DNA from: Clostridia bacterium | Lineage (GTDB): Bacteria; Bacillota; Clostridia; UMGS1840 | Assembly: GCA_017936745.1 (NCBI GenBank) | Contig: JAGBEY010000014.1 | Span: forward strand, 62,001 to 126,000 | DNA: 64,000 nt | Reading direction: 5' to 3' | Part shown: piece by piece, positions 53,315-61,887 of the stretch | Position numbering within the stretch: position 1 is the first letter of the stretch | Layout of the letters: each line of letters starts with the position of its first letter | The notes under the pieces: generated by a model | What the model was told of the DNA's origin: nothing | The model's database searches: none | What the model saw: the letters and a program-made list of their open reading frames with translations, nothing else | Program-made: the position numbers and the translations under genes

Positions 53315-53650
53315 TTAGTCTACCAGTTCTTCTTCTCTGCGCAGAAGTTCTCTGAAGGCTGCTTCCTCTTCGGTTGCATCTTCAATTTCAATGAAGGCGT
53401 TACCGTCCTCTGTAACCTTCAGCATTACCACATCAATTTCGTTGGGTTCTTCTCCGGTTAAAACAGGGGTAAACGCGCCGTAAACTCCTTCCCGATATTC
53501 AAACAGGTCAATCAGCTCGTAATCTTCGGGGTTGCCGTTTTCATCATATAGTGTTACAATCTGTTCGATTGCTTCTTCTGCCGCTTCTTCGGGTGCTAAA
53601 ATAATATCTTCTCTTTCTTCGGGTGCTTTTGGGGTTTTATTTTCTGCCAT
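53315..53650 (-). CDS. DUF1292 family acidic protein (YrzB-like)
   Basis: A 111-aa very acidic protein with the DUF1292 core EQIVTLYDENGNPEDYELIDLFEYREGVYGAF and DVVMLKVTEDG, flanked by Glu/Ala-rich tails. Function unknown. In many Firmicutes the family lies directly after ruvX (yqgF/yrrK), as here. The frame is open to 53704, but the ATG at 53650 has AAGGAG ten bases upstream and avoids a long non-conserved leader. Confidence 0.88.
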   Translation of the reverse strand: MAENKTPKAPEEREDIILAPEEAAEEAIEQIVTLYDENGNPEDYELIDLFEYREGVYGAFTPVLTGEEPNEIDVVMLKVTEDGNAFIEIEDATEEEAAFRELLRREEELVD

Positions 53651-53710
53651 TTTCCTCATTCTCCTTTTTATAAATACTTGAATTATTGTATGCACTTTTC
53701 TCAAAAAACA

Positions 53711-54124
53711 TTATGGGTGGGTGTCCATATACCCCTGCAGAATAATTGCGGCGGAGAGCATATCCTTTTTGCCCTCTTTTTTCCGCACATTCATATCTAT
53801 CAGTGCCCGTTGTGCCACTACGGTGGTCAGCCGTTCATCAAAAAAATCAAAGCTTAAATGAGGAAATTCCTCCTCCAGTTTTTTTTGAAAGGCTTTGGTT
53901 TTTTCCACTCGTTCTCCCTCTGAGCCATTCATATTTCTGGGAAGCCCCAGAACAATCCGCTTCACCTCATATTGTGTGAGATATGCTCCAATCTGACGGA
54001 TGGCATCACGGTCACCGTTTACGGTGAGGTAGCCAACGGGCTGAGCGGTGATGCCCAGTAAATCCGATACGGCAAGACCGATTCTTCTGTCACCGTAATC
54101 TATGGCTAAGGTTCTGGGATACAT
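53711..54124 (-). CDS. ruvX: Pre-16S rRNA nuclease / Holliday-junction-resolvase-like YqgF (RuvX)
   Basis: A 137-aa RNase H-fold protein of the YqgF family, needed for 16S rRNA 5'-end maturation in E. coli and also described as a putative resolvase. It starts RTLAIDYGDRRIGLAVSD (catalytic Asp) and has VLGLPRNMNGSEGERVEK and DFFDERLTTVVAQRAL. It is complete and precedes the DUF1292 gene, a conserved pair. Upstream lies a repeat-rich gap to the Dabb gene. Confidence 0.93.
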   Translation of the reverse strand: MYPRTLAIDYGDRRIGLAVSDLLGITAQPVGYLTVNGDRDAIRQIGAYLTQYEVKRIVLGLPRNMNGSEGERVEKTKAFQKKLEEEFPHLSFDFFDERLTTVVAQRALIDMNVRKKEGKKDMLSAAIILQGYMDTHP

Positions 54125-54168
54125 AAACGACTCTCTTTCTCAGCGAATGGCTGTTCCTTTCGGTATTC

Positions 54169-54322
54169 CACCCTGATGGGTGGGCTTTCTGATATCAGTA
54201 TACACCCTCTTTGTGTTTTTTCTGTGACACACCCTTCGGGTGCTCTATTTCGGGTGTCAGCCATTGGCTGTTCTATTTCGGCTGTTCTATTTCGGCTGTT
54301 TTATTTCGGGTGTTTGCCATCG
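54169..54322. repeat. Short palindromes and 14-16-bp tandem repeats
   Basis: Short palindromes CCACCCTGATGGGTGG (about 54168-54183), CACCCTTCGGGTG (54230-54242) and CAGCCATTGGCTG (54258-54270) are each linked to TTCTATTTCGG- or CTCTATTTCGG-type tails. These continue as three tandem copies of about 15 bases to 54322. No gene is present between ruvX and the Dabb gene (54125-54394). Confidence 0.65.
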
Positions 54323-54394
54323 GGAAGCACAGCCATCGGTTGTTTGACTGCTTTCTATGGAATTTTGTTCCATCCAATCAATTCGGCGGCTGTG

Positions 54395-54697
54395 TTACAC
54401 CTCGTAGTCGCAAAGGGTGCGGCTTTCTGCTACAGAGCGGATATATCCCTTGCAAGCTACATGCTTGGGATGGTCCTGATAAAATGCCAGGCTTTCCCAG
54501 TCGGGAAATTCGGAATATAAGCAGACATCGTGCGAGGCGTCGGTTTTATTTTGGTCTATCCCTACCTCTGCAAACAAAAGACCCGGAATTTCTCCGTTTA
54601 ATGCTTCCAGCATTTCTTTCATCCGCAGCATAATCTGTTCTTTGGTTTCTCCGTTTACTTCGTCTTTAATGTTCCAGAATACAATGTGTTTTACCAT
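54395..54697 (-). CDS. Dabb (stress-responsive alpha/beta-barrel) domain protein
   Basis: A 100-aa protein with the Dabb outline: VKHIVFWNIKDEVNGETKEQ, MKEMLEALNGEIPGLLFAEVG, HDVCLYSEFPDWESLAFYQDHPKHVA. Such ferredoxin-like dimeric proteins are widespread; some act on polyketides or in stress, most are uncharacterised. It follows the FlaA1-type gene by 29 bases on the same strand, with a weak ribosome binding site (GGAGAAA). Confidence 0.88.
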   Translation of the reverse strand: MVKHIVFWNIKDEVNGETKEQIMLRMKEMLEALNGEIPGLLFAEVGIDQNKTDASHDVCLYSEFPDWESLAFYQDHPKHVACKGYIRSVAESRTLCDYEV

Positions 54698-54726
54698 AAT
54701 TTTTTCTCCGTTTTTTGCTTGGTGGT

Positions 54727-56589
54727 TTAACTTCTTACTTTATTGCAATCCAGATCGGGGGAATAGGTATCCACCATATCGGAAACTGCCTGTTTTACGG
54801 CATCCGGCTCCGTGTCCCATAACACGGTTTTCAGATGCTCCAGCTGCTCTTTCAGAGTTTCATAGCGGCAACCCAGAGGCTGCCCGATAAAAATTTTATT
54901 GTGGGAGGTGTTGGTAAGCCCTTCTTCAGCCATCAGAAGCTCCTCATACAGCTTTTCACCGGGACGAAGTCCGGTTACCTTAATGTGGATATCCTTATCG
55001 GGGATATAGCCGGAGAGACGAATCAGCTTTTCTGCCAAATCATAAATTTTCACCGGTTTTCCCATATCCAGCACAAAAATTTCGCCGCCGGTTGCAAAGG
55101 ATGCTGCCTGCAGCACCAGCTGTGCCGCCTCGGGGATGGTCATAAAATAACGGGTGATATCCTTATGGGTAACCGTGACGGGCCCCCCGTGGATGATTTG
55201 CCGCTTGAAAAGCGGGATAACCGACCCGTTGGAGCCAAGCACATTGCCGAACCGTACCGCAACAAAATCAGTTTCCGAAATTGACTGAATTGCCTGGGTA
55301 ATCATTTCGCAGATTCGCTTGGTTGCTCCCATAATGTTTGTGGGATTCACCGCCTTGTCGGTGGAAATGAGTACGAATTTTTCTACTTGATACTTGTGTG
55401 CCGCGTGTGCCACATTCCAGGTACCAAATACATTGTTCTTGATTGCCTCCTGGGGGCTTGTTTCCATCAGGGGAACGTGTTTATGTGCCGCTGCATGGAA
55501 TACCAGCTGGGGACGGTAATGGGCAAACAGCTCGTCCAGCCGTTTTTCGTCTCTTACCGATGCGATGATGGTGTCTAAGGATAATTCGGGATAATGATAC
55601 CGAAGCTCCTGCTGCAAATCGTATGCATTATTTTCGTAGCAGTCCACCACAACCAGCTTTTTGGGATTGTATTTCGCAATCTGACGGCACAGCTCAGAGC
55701 CAATGGAGCCGCCGCCTCCTGTTACTAAAACGGTTTTGTCCGAAATCTGCTTCTTTAGACTGTGGTTGTCCAAATGAATGGGGTCACGTTCCAGAAGGTC
55801 CTCAATTTCCACATCACGGATAGATTTGGAGGAAAGCTTTCCGTTTTCCTGAATCGCCTGCTCAATGCCGGGCATCAGCTTGATTTTACAGCCGGTTTCT
55901 GAGCAAATGGTAAGAATTTTCTGCAATTCCTTGGAATCAGCAGAGGGAATGGCAATAATGATAACCTCTACGCGGTATTTCTCGCAGACACCCAGAATCT
56001 CTTTTCGGTTTCCCAGAACCTTATAGTTGCCGATATAGCGACCCTTTTTTTCCGGATTATCGTCAATAATTCCCACAATATGATAGGGCTGTGTGTTACC
56101 TCTTTGCATATCGTCTATTAAAAGCTTGGCAGCACTGCCGCCGCCGATAATGAGGGTATTTTCTCCGGTGTTCATTTTATAGGGGAGGTCGGTAACCGAA
56201 AGCACCACCCGGGCAACAATTCTCGTACCCACAATCAGCACGGCACTCACTGCACCGGAAAACAGAATCAGCTTTTCGGTCAGAAAAGGATCCGGAAAAA
56301 TCAGCTTAATCAGGAGCAGAATACAAACTGCAATACCGCACAGAATAACGGTTTTAGAGTAATCTCTGATGCTGCTGTATTTCCAGAGGTTTTCATAGCC
56401 TCTTGCCAGAAGCAGGCAAATCACAGTCAGAATACTGCCGACGATAACAGTGTTCTGTGCCTCCATCATAAATTCTCTGGGGATACCGTTATCGCAGCGA
56501 AGCAGCAGCGTAAACAGATATGCCAGCAGAACGCAGAGAATATCTACAGGAATAAACGCATATTTTTTGTAACGTTTCAAGAAGCCCAT
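54727..56589 (-). CDS. Membrane UDP-sugar 4,6-dehydratase, FlaA1/CapD/EpsC type
   Basis: A 620-aa polysaccharide-biosynthesis protein. Four N-terminal transmembrane helices (about residues 10-28, 46-64, 80-98, 106-124) precede a CoA-binding-like Rossmann domain (NTLIIGGGSAAKLLI, about 145-270). The catalytic SDR domain has VLVTGGGGSIGSELCRQIAKYNPKK, AAAHKHVPLMETSP and GNVLGSNGSVIPLF. The usual Tyr of YxxxK is replaced in the segment STDKAVNPTNIMGATKR, where Met stands at the Tyr position, as in the CapD/PglF group. Likely product: UDP-4-keto-6-deoxy-N-acetylhexosamine for surface glycan. Confidence 0.92.
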   Translation of the reverse strand: MGFLKRYKKYAFIPVDILCVLLAYLFTLLLRCDNGIPREFMMEAQNTVIVGSILTVICLLLARGYENLWKYSSIRDYSKTVILCGIAVCILLLIKLIFPDPFLTEKLILFSGAVSAVLIVGTRIVARVVLSVTDLPYKMNTGENTLIIGGGSAAKLLIDDMQRGNTQPYHIVGIIDDNPEKKGRYIGNYKVLGNRKEILGVCEKYRVEVIIIAIPSADSKELQKILTICSETGCKIKLMPGIEQAIQENGKLSSKSIRDVEIEDLLERDPIHLDNHSLKKQISDKTVLVTGGGGSIGSELCRQIAKYNPKKLVVVDCYENNAYDLQQELRYHYPELSLDTIIASVRDEKRLDELFAHYRPQLVFHAAAHKHVPLMETSPQEAIKNNVFGTWNVAHAAHKYQVEKFVLISTDKAVNPTNIMGATKRICEMITQAIQSISETDFVAVRFGNVLGSNGSVIPLFKRQIIHGGPVTVTHKDITRYFMTIPEAAQLVLQAASFATGGEIFVLDMGKPVKIYDLAEKLIRLSGYIPDKDIHIKVTGLRPGEKLYEELLMAEEGLTNTSHNKIFIGQPLGCRYETLKEQLEHLKTVLWDTEPDAVKQAVSDMVDTYSPDLDCNKVRS

Positions 56590-56681
56590 TGGGATTGTTC
56601 CTCCTCAGATTTAAAAGGTAATCATTCTGAAGTCTTATTTATGCCGAGACAAATTGCAAGCGTTCATAATCTTACCCAAAT

Positions 56682-56710
56682 ATCATACTATAAAATAGAA
56701 AAAAAGTCAA
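56682..56710 (-). promoter_or_regulatory. Promoter of the FlaA1-type gene
   Basis: On the minus strand TTGACT (56710-56705) and TATGAT (56687-56682) with a 17-base spacer, about 95 bases before the start codon. The gap 56590-56907 holds only this and the divergent wzz promoter. Confidence 0.7.
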
Positions 56711-56820
56711 GATAAAAGTGACAGTTGGCAATAATTTCGGCGTTTCTTACGGGAATCTGGAAAAAAATGCTTCTCCTGTGGAAAAAAAGAGGAATTCTTC
56801 CCGAAAAATCCGCAAATCGG

Positions 56821-56849
56821 TTGACATTGACAAAAAATCGTGATAAAAT
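56821..56849 (+). promoter_or_regulatory. Promoter of the wzz-BY-kinase genes
   Basis: TTGACA (56821-56826) and TAAAAT (56844-56849) with a 17-base spacer; start near 56856, about 50 bases before the wzz start codon. Confidence 0.8.
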
Positions 56850-56907
56850 GATGAAGAGAATGTCTGCTTAAGACGAAAATCATCCAATATGAGAAAGGAA
56901 CGGATAT

Positions 56908-57711
56908 ATGGAACGGAATTTTACAATTAACGATATTATCACAATTATTTTAAAGCGGCTCTGGCTGATTGTTGTGATGGCGCTTGTGGGAGGAATTATT
57001 GCATTTACTTACTCTCAGTATGTGCTTCCCAAAAAATACACCTCCAAAATTACCTTGTATGTGTATAACGACAAGGCAGGGCAGATTAACCAGGCGATGA
57101 ACACCAGTGACTTTGCGTTGTCTGCCAAGCTGGTGGATACCTATATGGTTATTTTGAAGAGTGACACTGTGCTGGAAACCGTGTCCTCCAAAATCAGCAA
57201 GCTGGGGTTGAATTATACCGTAACCGAAATCCGTTCCATGATCAGCGCAGAGGTTGTGGACGATACCGAGGTATTTGAAGTAAAAATTTCTGCCGGCAAC
57301 CCCGAGGATGCTAAAATTATTGCGGATGCTATCGAGCAGGTAGCACCTGCGGAAATTATCCGTGTGGTTCGTGCCGGTGCGGTAGAAACGGTTGACAAGG
57401 CAACCCTCCCCACCAAGCACAGCTCCCCCAATATTCCGCAGAATACCATTATCGGGATTGTAATCGGCATTGTGCTGGCGTGTGCCATGGCGTTTGTGTT
57501 CGAGCTGATGAACACCTCCGTAAAGAGTAAAGAAGAGCTGACCGAGCAGTACAAGCTCCCTGTTCTCACCGTCATTCCCAACTTGTATGGAGAACATCAC
57601 GGAAGCGGAAGGTCCTATTATTACGGACGTAAGAACTACAGTTACGATTACGGCTACGGTTATGGTTACGGCTATGGCTATGGCTATGAGTCTCAGCCGG
57701 AAGAACAGTAA
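56908..57711 (+). CDS. Wzz/YveK-type polysaccharide co-polymerase
   Basis: A 267-aa membrane protein that controls chain length and activates the partner tyrosine kinase. It has two transmembrane helices (about residues 17-38 and 178-198) bounding an extracellular loop, then VFELMNTSVKSKEELTEQYKLPVLTVIPNLYGE, the usual cytoplasmic end. Beyond this it carries an unusual tail with Tyr-Gly repeats (YDYGYGYGYGYGYGY). The kinase gene follows by 14 bases, forming a split BY-kinase. Confidence 0.93.
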   Translation: MERNFTINDIITIILKRLWLIVVMALVGGIIAFTYSQYVLPKKYTSKITLYVYNDKAGQINQAMNTSDFALSAKLVDTYMVILKSDTVLETVSSKISKLGLNYTVTEIRSMISAEVVDDTEVFEVKISAGNPEDAKIIADAIEQVAPAEIIRVVRAGAVETVDKATLPTKHSSPNIPQNTIIGIVIGIVLACAMAFVFELMNTSVKSKEELTEQYKLPVLTVIPNLYGEHHGSGRSYYYGRKNYSYDYGYGYGYGYGYGYESQPEEQ

Positions 57712-57725
57712 GGAGGAAACAGAGT

Positions 57726-58631
57726 ATGAAAAAGTTAAATAATGCAACCATCGGAACCCTGTTTCGTTCCCGCAAAAAAGCCAATGAACAGCGTCCCACC
57801 CGTTCCACCCATCTGATTGACGATAAATCCAATTTCAGTATCCGTGAAGCATATAAAATCGGCAGAACCAATATCCGTTTTGCTCTGCCCGATGAACAAA
57901 GCAGTCTTATTATTGTTACCAGCTCCTGGCCTATGGAGGGGAAAACCACCAACTGTGTGAACCTGGCAATCACCTTTTCTCAGACCGGGGCAAAAACCTT
58001 GCTCATTGACTGTGACTTGAGAAAACCCCGTATCGGAAAAATTTTTGGCATTACCTCCAAAATGGGGCTGTCCAATGCACTGCGTAACTTCTGTACCGTA
58101 GATGAGGCGATTCATTCCACACAGTATGATAATTTATTTGTTATGCCCTCCGGGCACATTCCGCCCAACCCGGCAGAATTGATGTCCTCCAAGGAAATGG
58201 AAGAAATGCTCAATGAGCTGAAAAAAGAATATCGCTATATTTTGATTGATACACCGCCGGTAAATCTGTTGGCAGACGCACTGCTTCTGGCAAGCCATGC
58301 CTCCGGTACCATTATGGTTGCCCGTCAGGGAGTAACCGACCATAAATCTCTCCAGGAAGCGTTGGACAAGCTGAATTTTTCCGGTGCAAAGGTTCTCGGC
58401 TTTGTTCTGAACGATGCCTATGAGGAAGGCAATTCATACTACCGTTACCACGGAGGTCACGGCAGATATAACTATTATAAGAAGCAGTATTACGGCAGAG
58501 GCAGCTCTTACCAGTACGGCGAGCAGAAAAAGTCTGACCGCAGCACGGAAAAAGCAGAGCTTCTGAAAAAAATCCGTGAAAAATCCAACACTGCCGACGG
58601 GCAGAAAATGGAAGTCAAGAAAAAGAAATAA
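57726..58631 (+). CDS. BY-kinase (CpsD/CapB family protein-tyrosine kinase)
   Basis: A 301-aa cytoplasmic kinase that autophosphorylates a C-terminal tyrosine cluster and steers exopolysaccharide assembly. It has Walker A SSWPMEGKTTNCVNLA, A' LLIDCDLRKPRIGKIF, and Walker B YILIDTPPVNLLADAL. The C-terminal part is dense in Tyr (YYRYHGGHGRYNYYKKQYYG), the substrate cluster, then ends in a Lys-rich tail. The activating partner Wzz is just upstream and the phosphatase just downstream. Confidence 0.94.
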   Translation: MKKLNNATIGTLFRSRKKANEQRPTRSTHLIDDKSNFSIREAYKIGRTNIRFALPDEQSSLIIVTSSWPMEGKTTNCVNLAITFSQTGAKTLLIDCDLRKPRIGKIFGITSKMGLSNALRNFCTVDEAIHSTQYDNLFVMPSGHIPPNPAELMSSKEMEEMLNELKKEYRYILIDTPPVNLLADALLLASHASGTIMVARQGVTDHKSLQEALDKLNFSGAKVLGFVLNDAYEEGNSYYRYHGGHGRYNYYKKQYYGRGSSYQYGEQKKSDRSTEKAELLKKIREKSNTADGQKMEVKKKK

Positions 58632-58678
58632 CCCCGCGCCACCCCCTTTTATGATTGAGAAAGAAAGCTGGTGACACT

Positions 58679-59461
58679 GTGCTGAAGTATGTAGATGTGC
58701 ATTCTCATATTTTGCATCACATGGATGACGGTCCTGAGCATCTGGAAACCGCACTCCGGATTTTGGAGGAGGAATACCGTCAGAATGTGGAAACTGTAAT
58801 TGTAACCCCCCATTTTAAGGATTATGAGCGTACCTCTATTGACCGTTTTTTGGATCGGCGTGCCCGTCGTGTGGCAGAAATCAAAGAAGCAGCTAAGAAT
58901 CAGGGCATCCAAATTCCCGAAATCCGTATGGGTGCAGAAGTTTTTTTGTCCTGCGATTTGTCTGAAGTAGAGGGCATTGAAAAGCTTGCCATTGAGGGAA
59001 CCCGTTACATTTTAGTGGAAATGCCTTACACTGCGTGGAACGACTGGATGTTTGATTCGCTTTATGCATTGATGGCGCAAACCAACCTGATTCCCGTTAT
59101 CGCCCATATTGAGCGCTACGGTAATGTAGACCGCAAAAAAATCGAAAAGCTTTCCAATATGGATGTATATTTCCAAATCAATGCCGATTCCCTTTTGGAA
59201 CGCGGCTACAAGCAGGTAGCCCTGAAAATGATACGTCAGAATCTCATTCAGTTTATGGGGTCAGACGTGCATAATCTGGCGAGCCGTCCCTCCAGGCTGG
59301 AGGAGGGCTATCGCATTCTCACCAAGAAGATTTCGGGCGAGTTTGCACATTACATCAATGTCAACGGGCATCTTTTGTTAGACGACCACTATGTGGAGAA
59401 ATATTCGGGCAGCTATCACAAAATGGCGCCTAAGCGGTTATTTTCCCGTTTGTTCGGGTAA
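58679..59461 (+). CDS. PHP-type protein-tyrosine phosphatase (CpsB/YwqE family)
   Basis: Manganese-dependent phosphatase that reverses BY-kinase phosphorylation. The 260-aa protein has KYVDVHSHILHHMDDGPEH, TPHFKDYERTS, EVFLSCDL, PVIAHIERYG and GSDVHNLASRPS, the full set of PHP metal ligands. I take the GTG at 58679 as start because the family begins at this point; a TTG at 58655 with a poor ribosome site is the alternative. It completes a kinase-phosphatase trio with the two upstream genes. Confidence 0.93.
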   Translation: MLKYVDVHSHILHHMDDGPEHLETALRILEEEYRQNVETVIVTPHFKDYERTSIDRFLDRRARRVAEIKEAAKNQGIQIPEIRMGAEVFLSCDLSEVEGIEKLAIEGTRYILVEMPYTAWNDWMFDSLYALMAQTNLIPVIAHIERYGNVDRKKIEKLSNMDVYFQINADSLLERGYKQVALKMIRQNLIQFMGSDVHNLASRPSRLEEGYRILTKKISGEFAHYINVNGHLLLDDHYVEKYSGSYHKMAPKRLFSRLFG

Positions 59462-59478
59462 GAAAAGAGGAATTTACT

Positions 59479-59739
59479 ATGAAATTAAAAGAAGGCTTTA
59501 TGCTCAAGGAAGTAGCAGGCAGTTACATCGTAATTCCCGTTGGGCAGATTGATTTCACCGCAATGATTACCGTAAACGAAACCGGCGCTTTTTTGTGGGA
59601 ACGTCTGATGAATCATACCACCGTAGAGGAGCTTTGTGCCGATATGGTTCGTGAGTACGACATTGACGAATCCACTGCAAAGCGGGATATTGAAGCATTT
59701 ATAAAAATTCTTTCCGATAACAATCTTCTGGAGCAGTAA
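59479..59739 (+). CDS. PqqD-like peptide-recognition protein
   Basis: An 86-aa PqqD-fold protein: KLKEGFMLKEVAGSYIVIPVGQ, MITVNETGAFLWERLMN, TVEELCADMVREYDIDESTAKRDIEAFIKIL. In known systems such domains (RREs) bind the leader of a ribosomal peptide and present it to modifying enzymes. No radical SAM or other modification enzyme is adjacent; an S24/S26 peptidase and an ABC exporter follow at once. It may be part of a peptide-processing module or of a Clostridial surface-glycan system that has borrowed the domain. Confidence 0.9.
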   Translation: MKLKEGFMLKEVAGSYIVIPVGQIDFTAMITVNETGAFLWERLMNHTTVEELCADMVREYDIDESTAKRDIEAFIKILSDNNLLEQ

Positions 59740-59744
59740 TTTTT

Positions 59745-60239
59745 ATGGAACACCAAAGAAAAATTGCCGATGTAGAGCTGATGGGGGCACTGGTGGAAGA
59801 AACGCTTTCCCGTGGAAACAGCGTGAAAATCACCGTCACCGGCAACAGTATGTATCCCCTGTTTCATTCCCGGCGGGATACAGTTGTGCTGTCCCCTGCA
59901 GATAAGATAAAAAAATATGATATCACTTTCCACCGCCGTCAGGATGGCAGATACATTCTCCATCGTGTTTTGCGGATTCAAAAAGACGGCACTTATCTCA
60001 TCGCCGGCGACAACGAGCTGAAAACCGAGCCTCCCGTCAGACGGGAGCAGATTTTGGGTGTCGTCACCGAGTTTACCAGATGGGGCAGAGCTTGTAAGCC
60101 CAAAGGGCTGAAATATTGGCTCTATGTGAGAATCTGGCATCTTTTGATGCCCTACCGGTGGAAAATTGTGAATTTCCGTTTGCGAAAATATCGTAAAATC
60201 TTTGGAGAACAAATCAATGAAAAATCAGAGTCAGATTAA
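59745..60239 (+). CDS. S24/S26 family peptidase (signal-peptidase-like)
   Basis: A 164-aa protein with the S26 nucleophile motif VTGNSMYPLFHSRRDTVVL and YILHRVLRIQKDGTYLIAGDNE, which resembles the Ser-His form of signal peptidase (His instead of Lys). There is no clear N-terminal transmembrane anchor; a moderately hydrophobic, basic C-terminal part (about residues 123-160) might associate with the membrane. It starts five bases after PqqD and overlaps the ABC gene by 23 bases, so the three are translationally linked. Likely to cleave a peptide or leader exported by the ABC protein; substrate unknown. Confidence 0.85.
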   Translation: MEHQRKIADVELMGALVEETLSRGNSVKITVTGNSMYPLFHSRRDTVVLSPADKIKKYDITFHRRQDGRYILHRVLRIQKDGTYLIAGDNELKTEPPVRREQILGVVTEFTRWGRACKPKGLKYWLYVRIWHLLMPYRWKIVNFRLRKYRKIFGEQINEKSESD

Positions 60240-61821
60240 ATGGTTACTGCAGCGCACCGGTTCAAAAATGTACTGGAAACTGGCATTTCTCACCCTGTTA
60301 GGGGTGGTTATGGCATATTTCGGTGTGCGCTTTGCCATTGTGTCCAAAGAGGTGCTGGATATTGCCTCCGGCGCAAAAGCAGGCAGCCTGATTGGGCAGA
60401 TTATCCGTCTGGCAACCATGCTGGTATTGCTTCTGGGCAGCCAGATTGTCTATTCCTTGTCTAACGCCCGCATCAGCGGAAAATATGCAATCGAGCTGAA
60501 AGAGCATGTGTTTGGCATCTGTCTGGGGCGAGACTGGCAGGAAATCAGCAAAATTCACTCCGGGGAGCTGATTAACCGCATTCATTCGGATGTTGGGGTT
60601 ATCGTTTCGGGTGTAATGCTTCTGATTCCCAATCTGGTATCCCTGATTTTCCGCATTGTGTTGAGCTTTTTCGAGCTGTTTCGGTTGGACAAATGGTTTG
60701 CACTGGCATGTCTTGTGCTGTCTCCCTTTATTTTAATCAGCGCAAGGCTTTATTCCTCCAAAATGAAAAAATTACACAAAAAATGTATGGAAACAGACGG
60801 CAAAACCAAATCCTTTATGCAGGAAATTCTCCAGAATTTGCTGGTCATTAAAGCATATCGGAACGAAGCTGCCGCAGTGGAGCATGCACGGGAATTTCAG
60901 CTGTTCCACTTCAAATTTACTTTAAAAAGAAATCATATCAGTATTCTGATGAATATATTGTTCTATCTGGCGCTTACTGCCAGCTATTACATCGCCTTAA
61001 GCTATTGCGCGTGGAAGCTGTCGCTGGGGTTGATGACCTTTGGTACACTGATGGCGATTTTACAGCTTCTGAGTCAGGTGCAGACTCCTTTCAAAGACCT
61101 GTCTGCAGTGATTCCGCAGTATTTTTCCACCCTCGCCTCGGCAGAACGTCTGCAGGAGTTGGAGCTGTTGCCGCAGGATGACAGAACGGCATTGTTTTCA
61201 GAACAAGCACCTCTGGTGCAGGTCAAAAATATGAGCTTCTCTTATGGAGACGAGCAGATTTTTGATTGTGCCGACTTCTCTATGCAACCCGGTGAATTTA
61301 TTGCAATCTCCGGGATATCCGGCATTGGAAAATCCACACTGCTTAAGCTGATTATGGGCATTTTGAAGCCCGCCGAAGGCACAATCTCTTTAAATGGTGA
61401 GGTTGCTTATGTTCCCCAGGGGAATATGATTCTTTCCGGCACAATCCGGAAAAATATTGCATTCTATCGGGAAGTCAATGACGAAAAAATCATCCGGTCT
61501 GCCAAGGTGGCAGAAATTTACGACTTTATAGAAACCCTGCCCGACGGCTTTGATACCGTGTTGGGCGAAAAAGGACTCGGCTTGTCCGAGGGTCAGGTTC
61601 AGCGGCTTGCCATTGCCAGAGCCGTTTATTTGGATGCTCCCCTCTTTTTGCTGGACGAGTGTACCTCTGCGCTGGACGAAGCGACTGAGGCGAAAGTTCT
61701 CCGCAATTTAAAGAATATGGAAAACAAATCCTGCATTATTATTTCTCATAAACAAGCCGCTTTTGATGTGGCAGACAGGGCAATCGCCGTGGAAAACAAA
61801 AAAATTGTTCCGGCTCAGTAG
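60217..61821 (+). CDS. ABC transporter, fused permease and ATPase (exporter type)
   Basis: A 534-aa half-transporter. Six transmembrane helices occupy about residues 15-310. The nucleotide-binding domain has GISGIGKSTLLKLI (Walker A), LSEGQVQRLAIARAV (signature with Glu in place of the second Gly), PLFLLDECTSALDE (Walker B) and an H-loop His in IIISHKQ. There is no C39 peptidase domain, so any leader removal would need the adjacent S24/S26 peptidase. The ATG at 60217 lies inside the peptidase gene and has GGAG ten bases upstream. Confidence 0.92.
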   Translation: MKNQSQIKWLLQRTGSKMYWKLAFLTLLGVVMAYFGVRFAIVSKEVLDIASGAKAGSLIGQIIRLATMLVLLLGSQIVYSLSNARISGKYAIELKEHVFGICLGRDWQEISKIHSGELINRIHSDVGVIVSGVMLLIPNLVSLIFRIVLSFFELFRLDKWFALACLVLSPFILISARLYSSKMKKLHKKCMETDGKTKSFMQEILQNLLVIKAYRNEAAAVEHAREFQLFHFKFTLKRNHISILMNILFYLALTASYYIALSYCAWKLSLGLMTFGTLMAILQLLSQVQTPFKDLSAVIPQYFSTLASAERLQELELLPQDDRTALFSEQAPLVQVKNMSFSYGDEQIFDCADFSMQPGEFIAISGISGIGKSTLLKLIMGILKPAEGTISLNGEVAYVPQGNMILSGTIRKNIAFYREVNDEKIIRSAKVAEIYDFIETLPDGFDTVLGEKGLGLSEGQVQRLAIARAVYLDAPLFLLDECTSALDEATEAKVLRNLKNMENKSCIIISHKQAAFDVADRAIAVENKKIVPAQ

Positions 61822-61830
61822 TACCCCCTC

Positions 61831-61859
61831 TGTCATTCCGAGCGACAGCGAGGAATCTC
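61831..61859. repeat. REP-like repeat, copy a
   Basis: TGTCATTCCGAGCGACAGCG followed by AGGAATCTC. An identical 29-mer occurs at 62008-62036, and related versions at 62048-62081, 62526-62559 and 27706-27743. Confidence 0.85.
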
Positions 61860-61887
61860 CCCATAGACTACACTCAACCGAAAGCAA

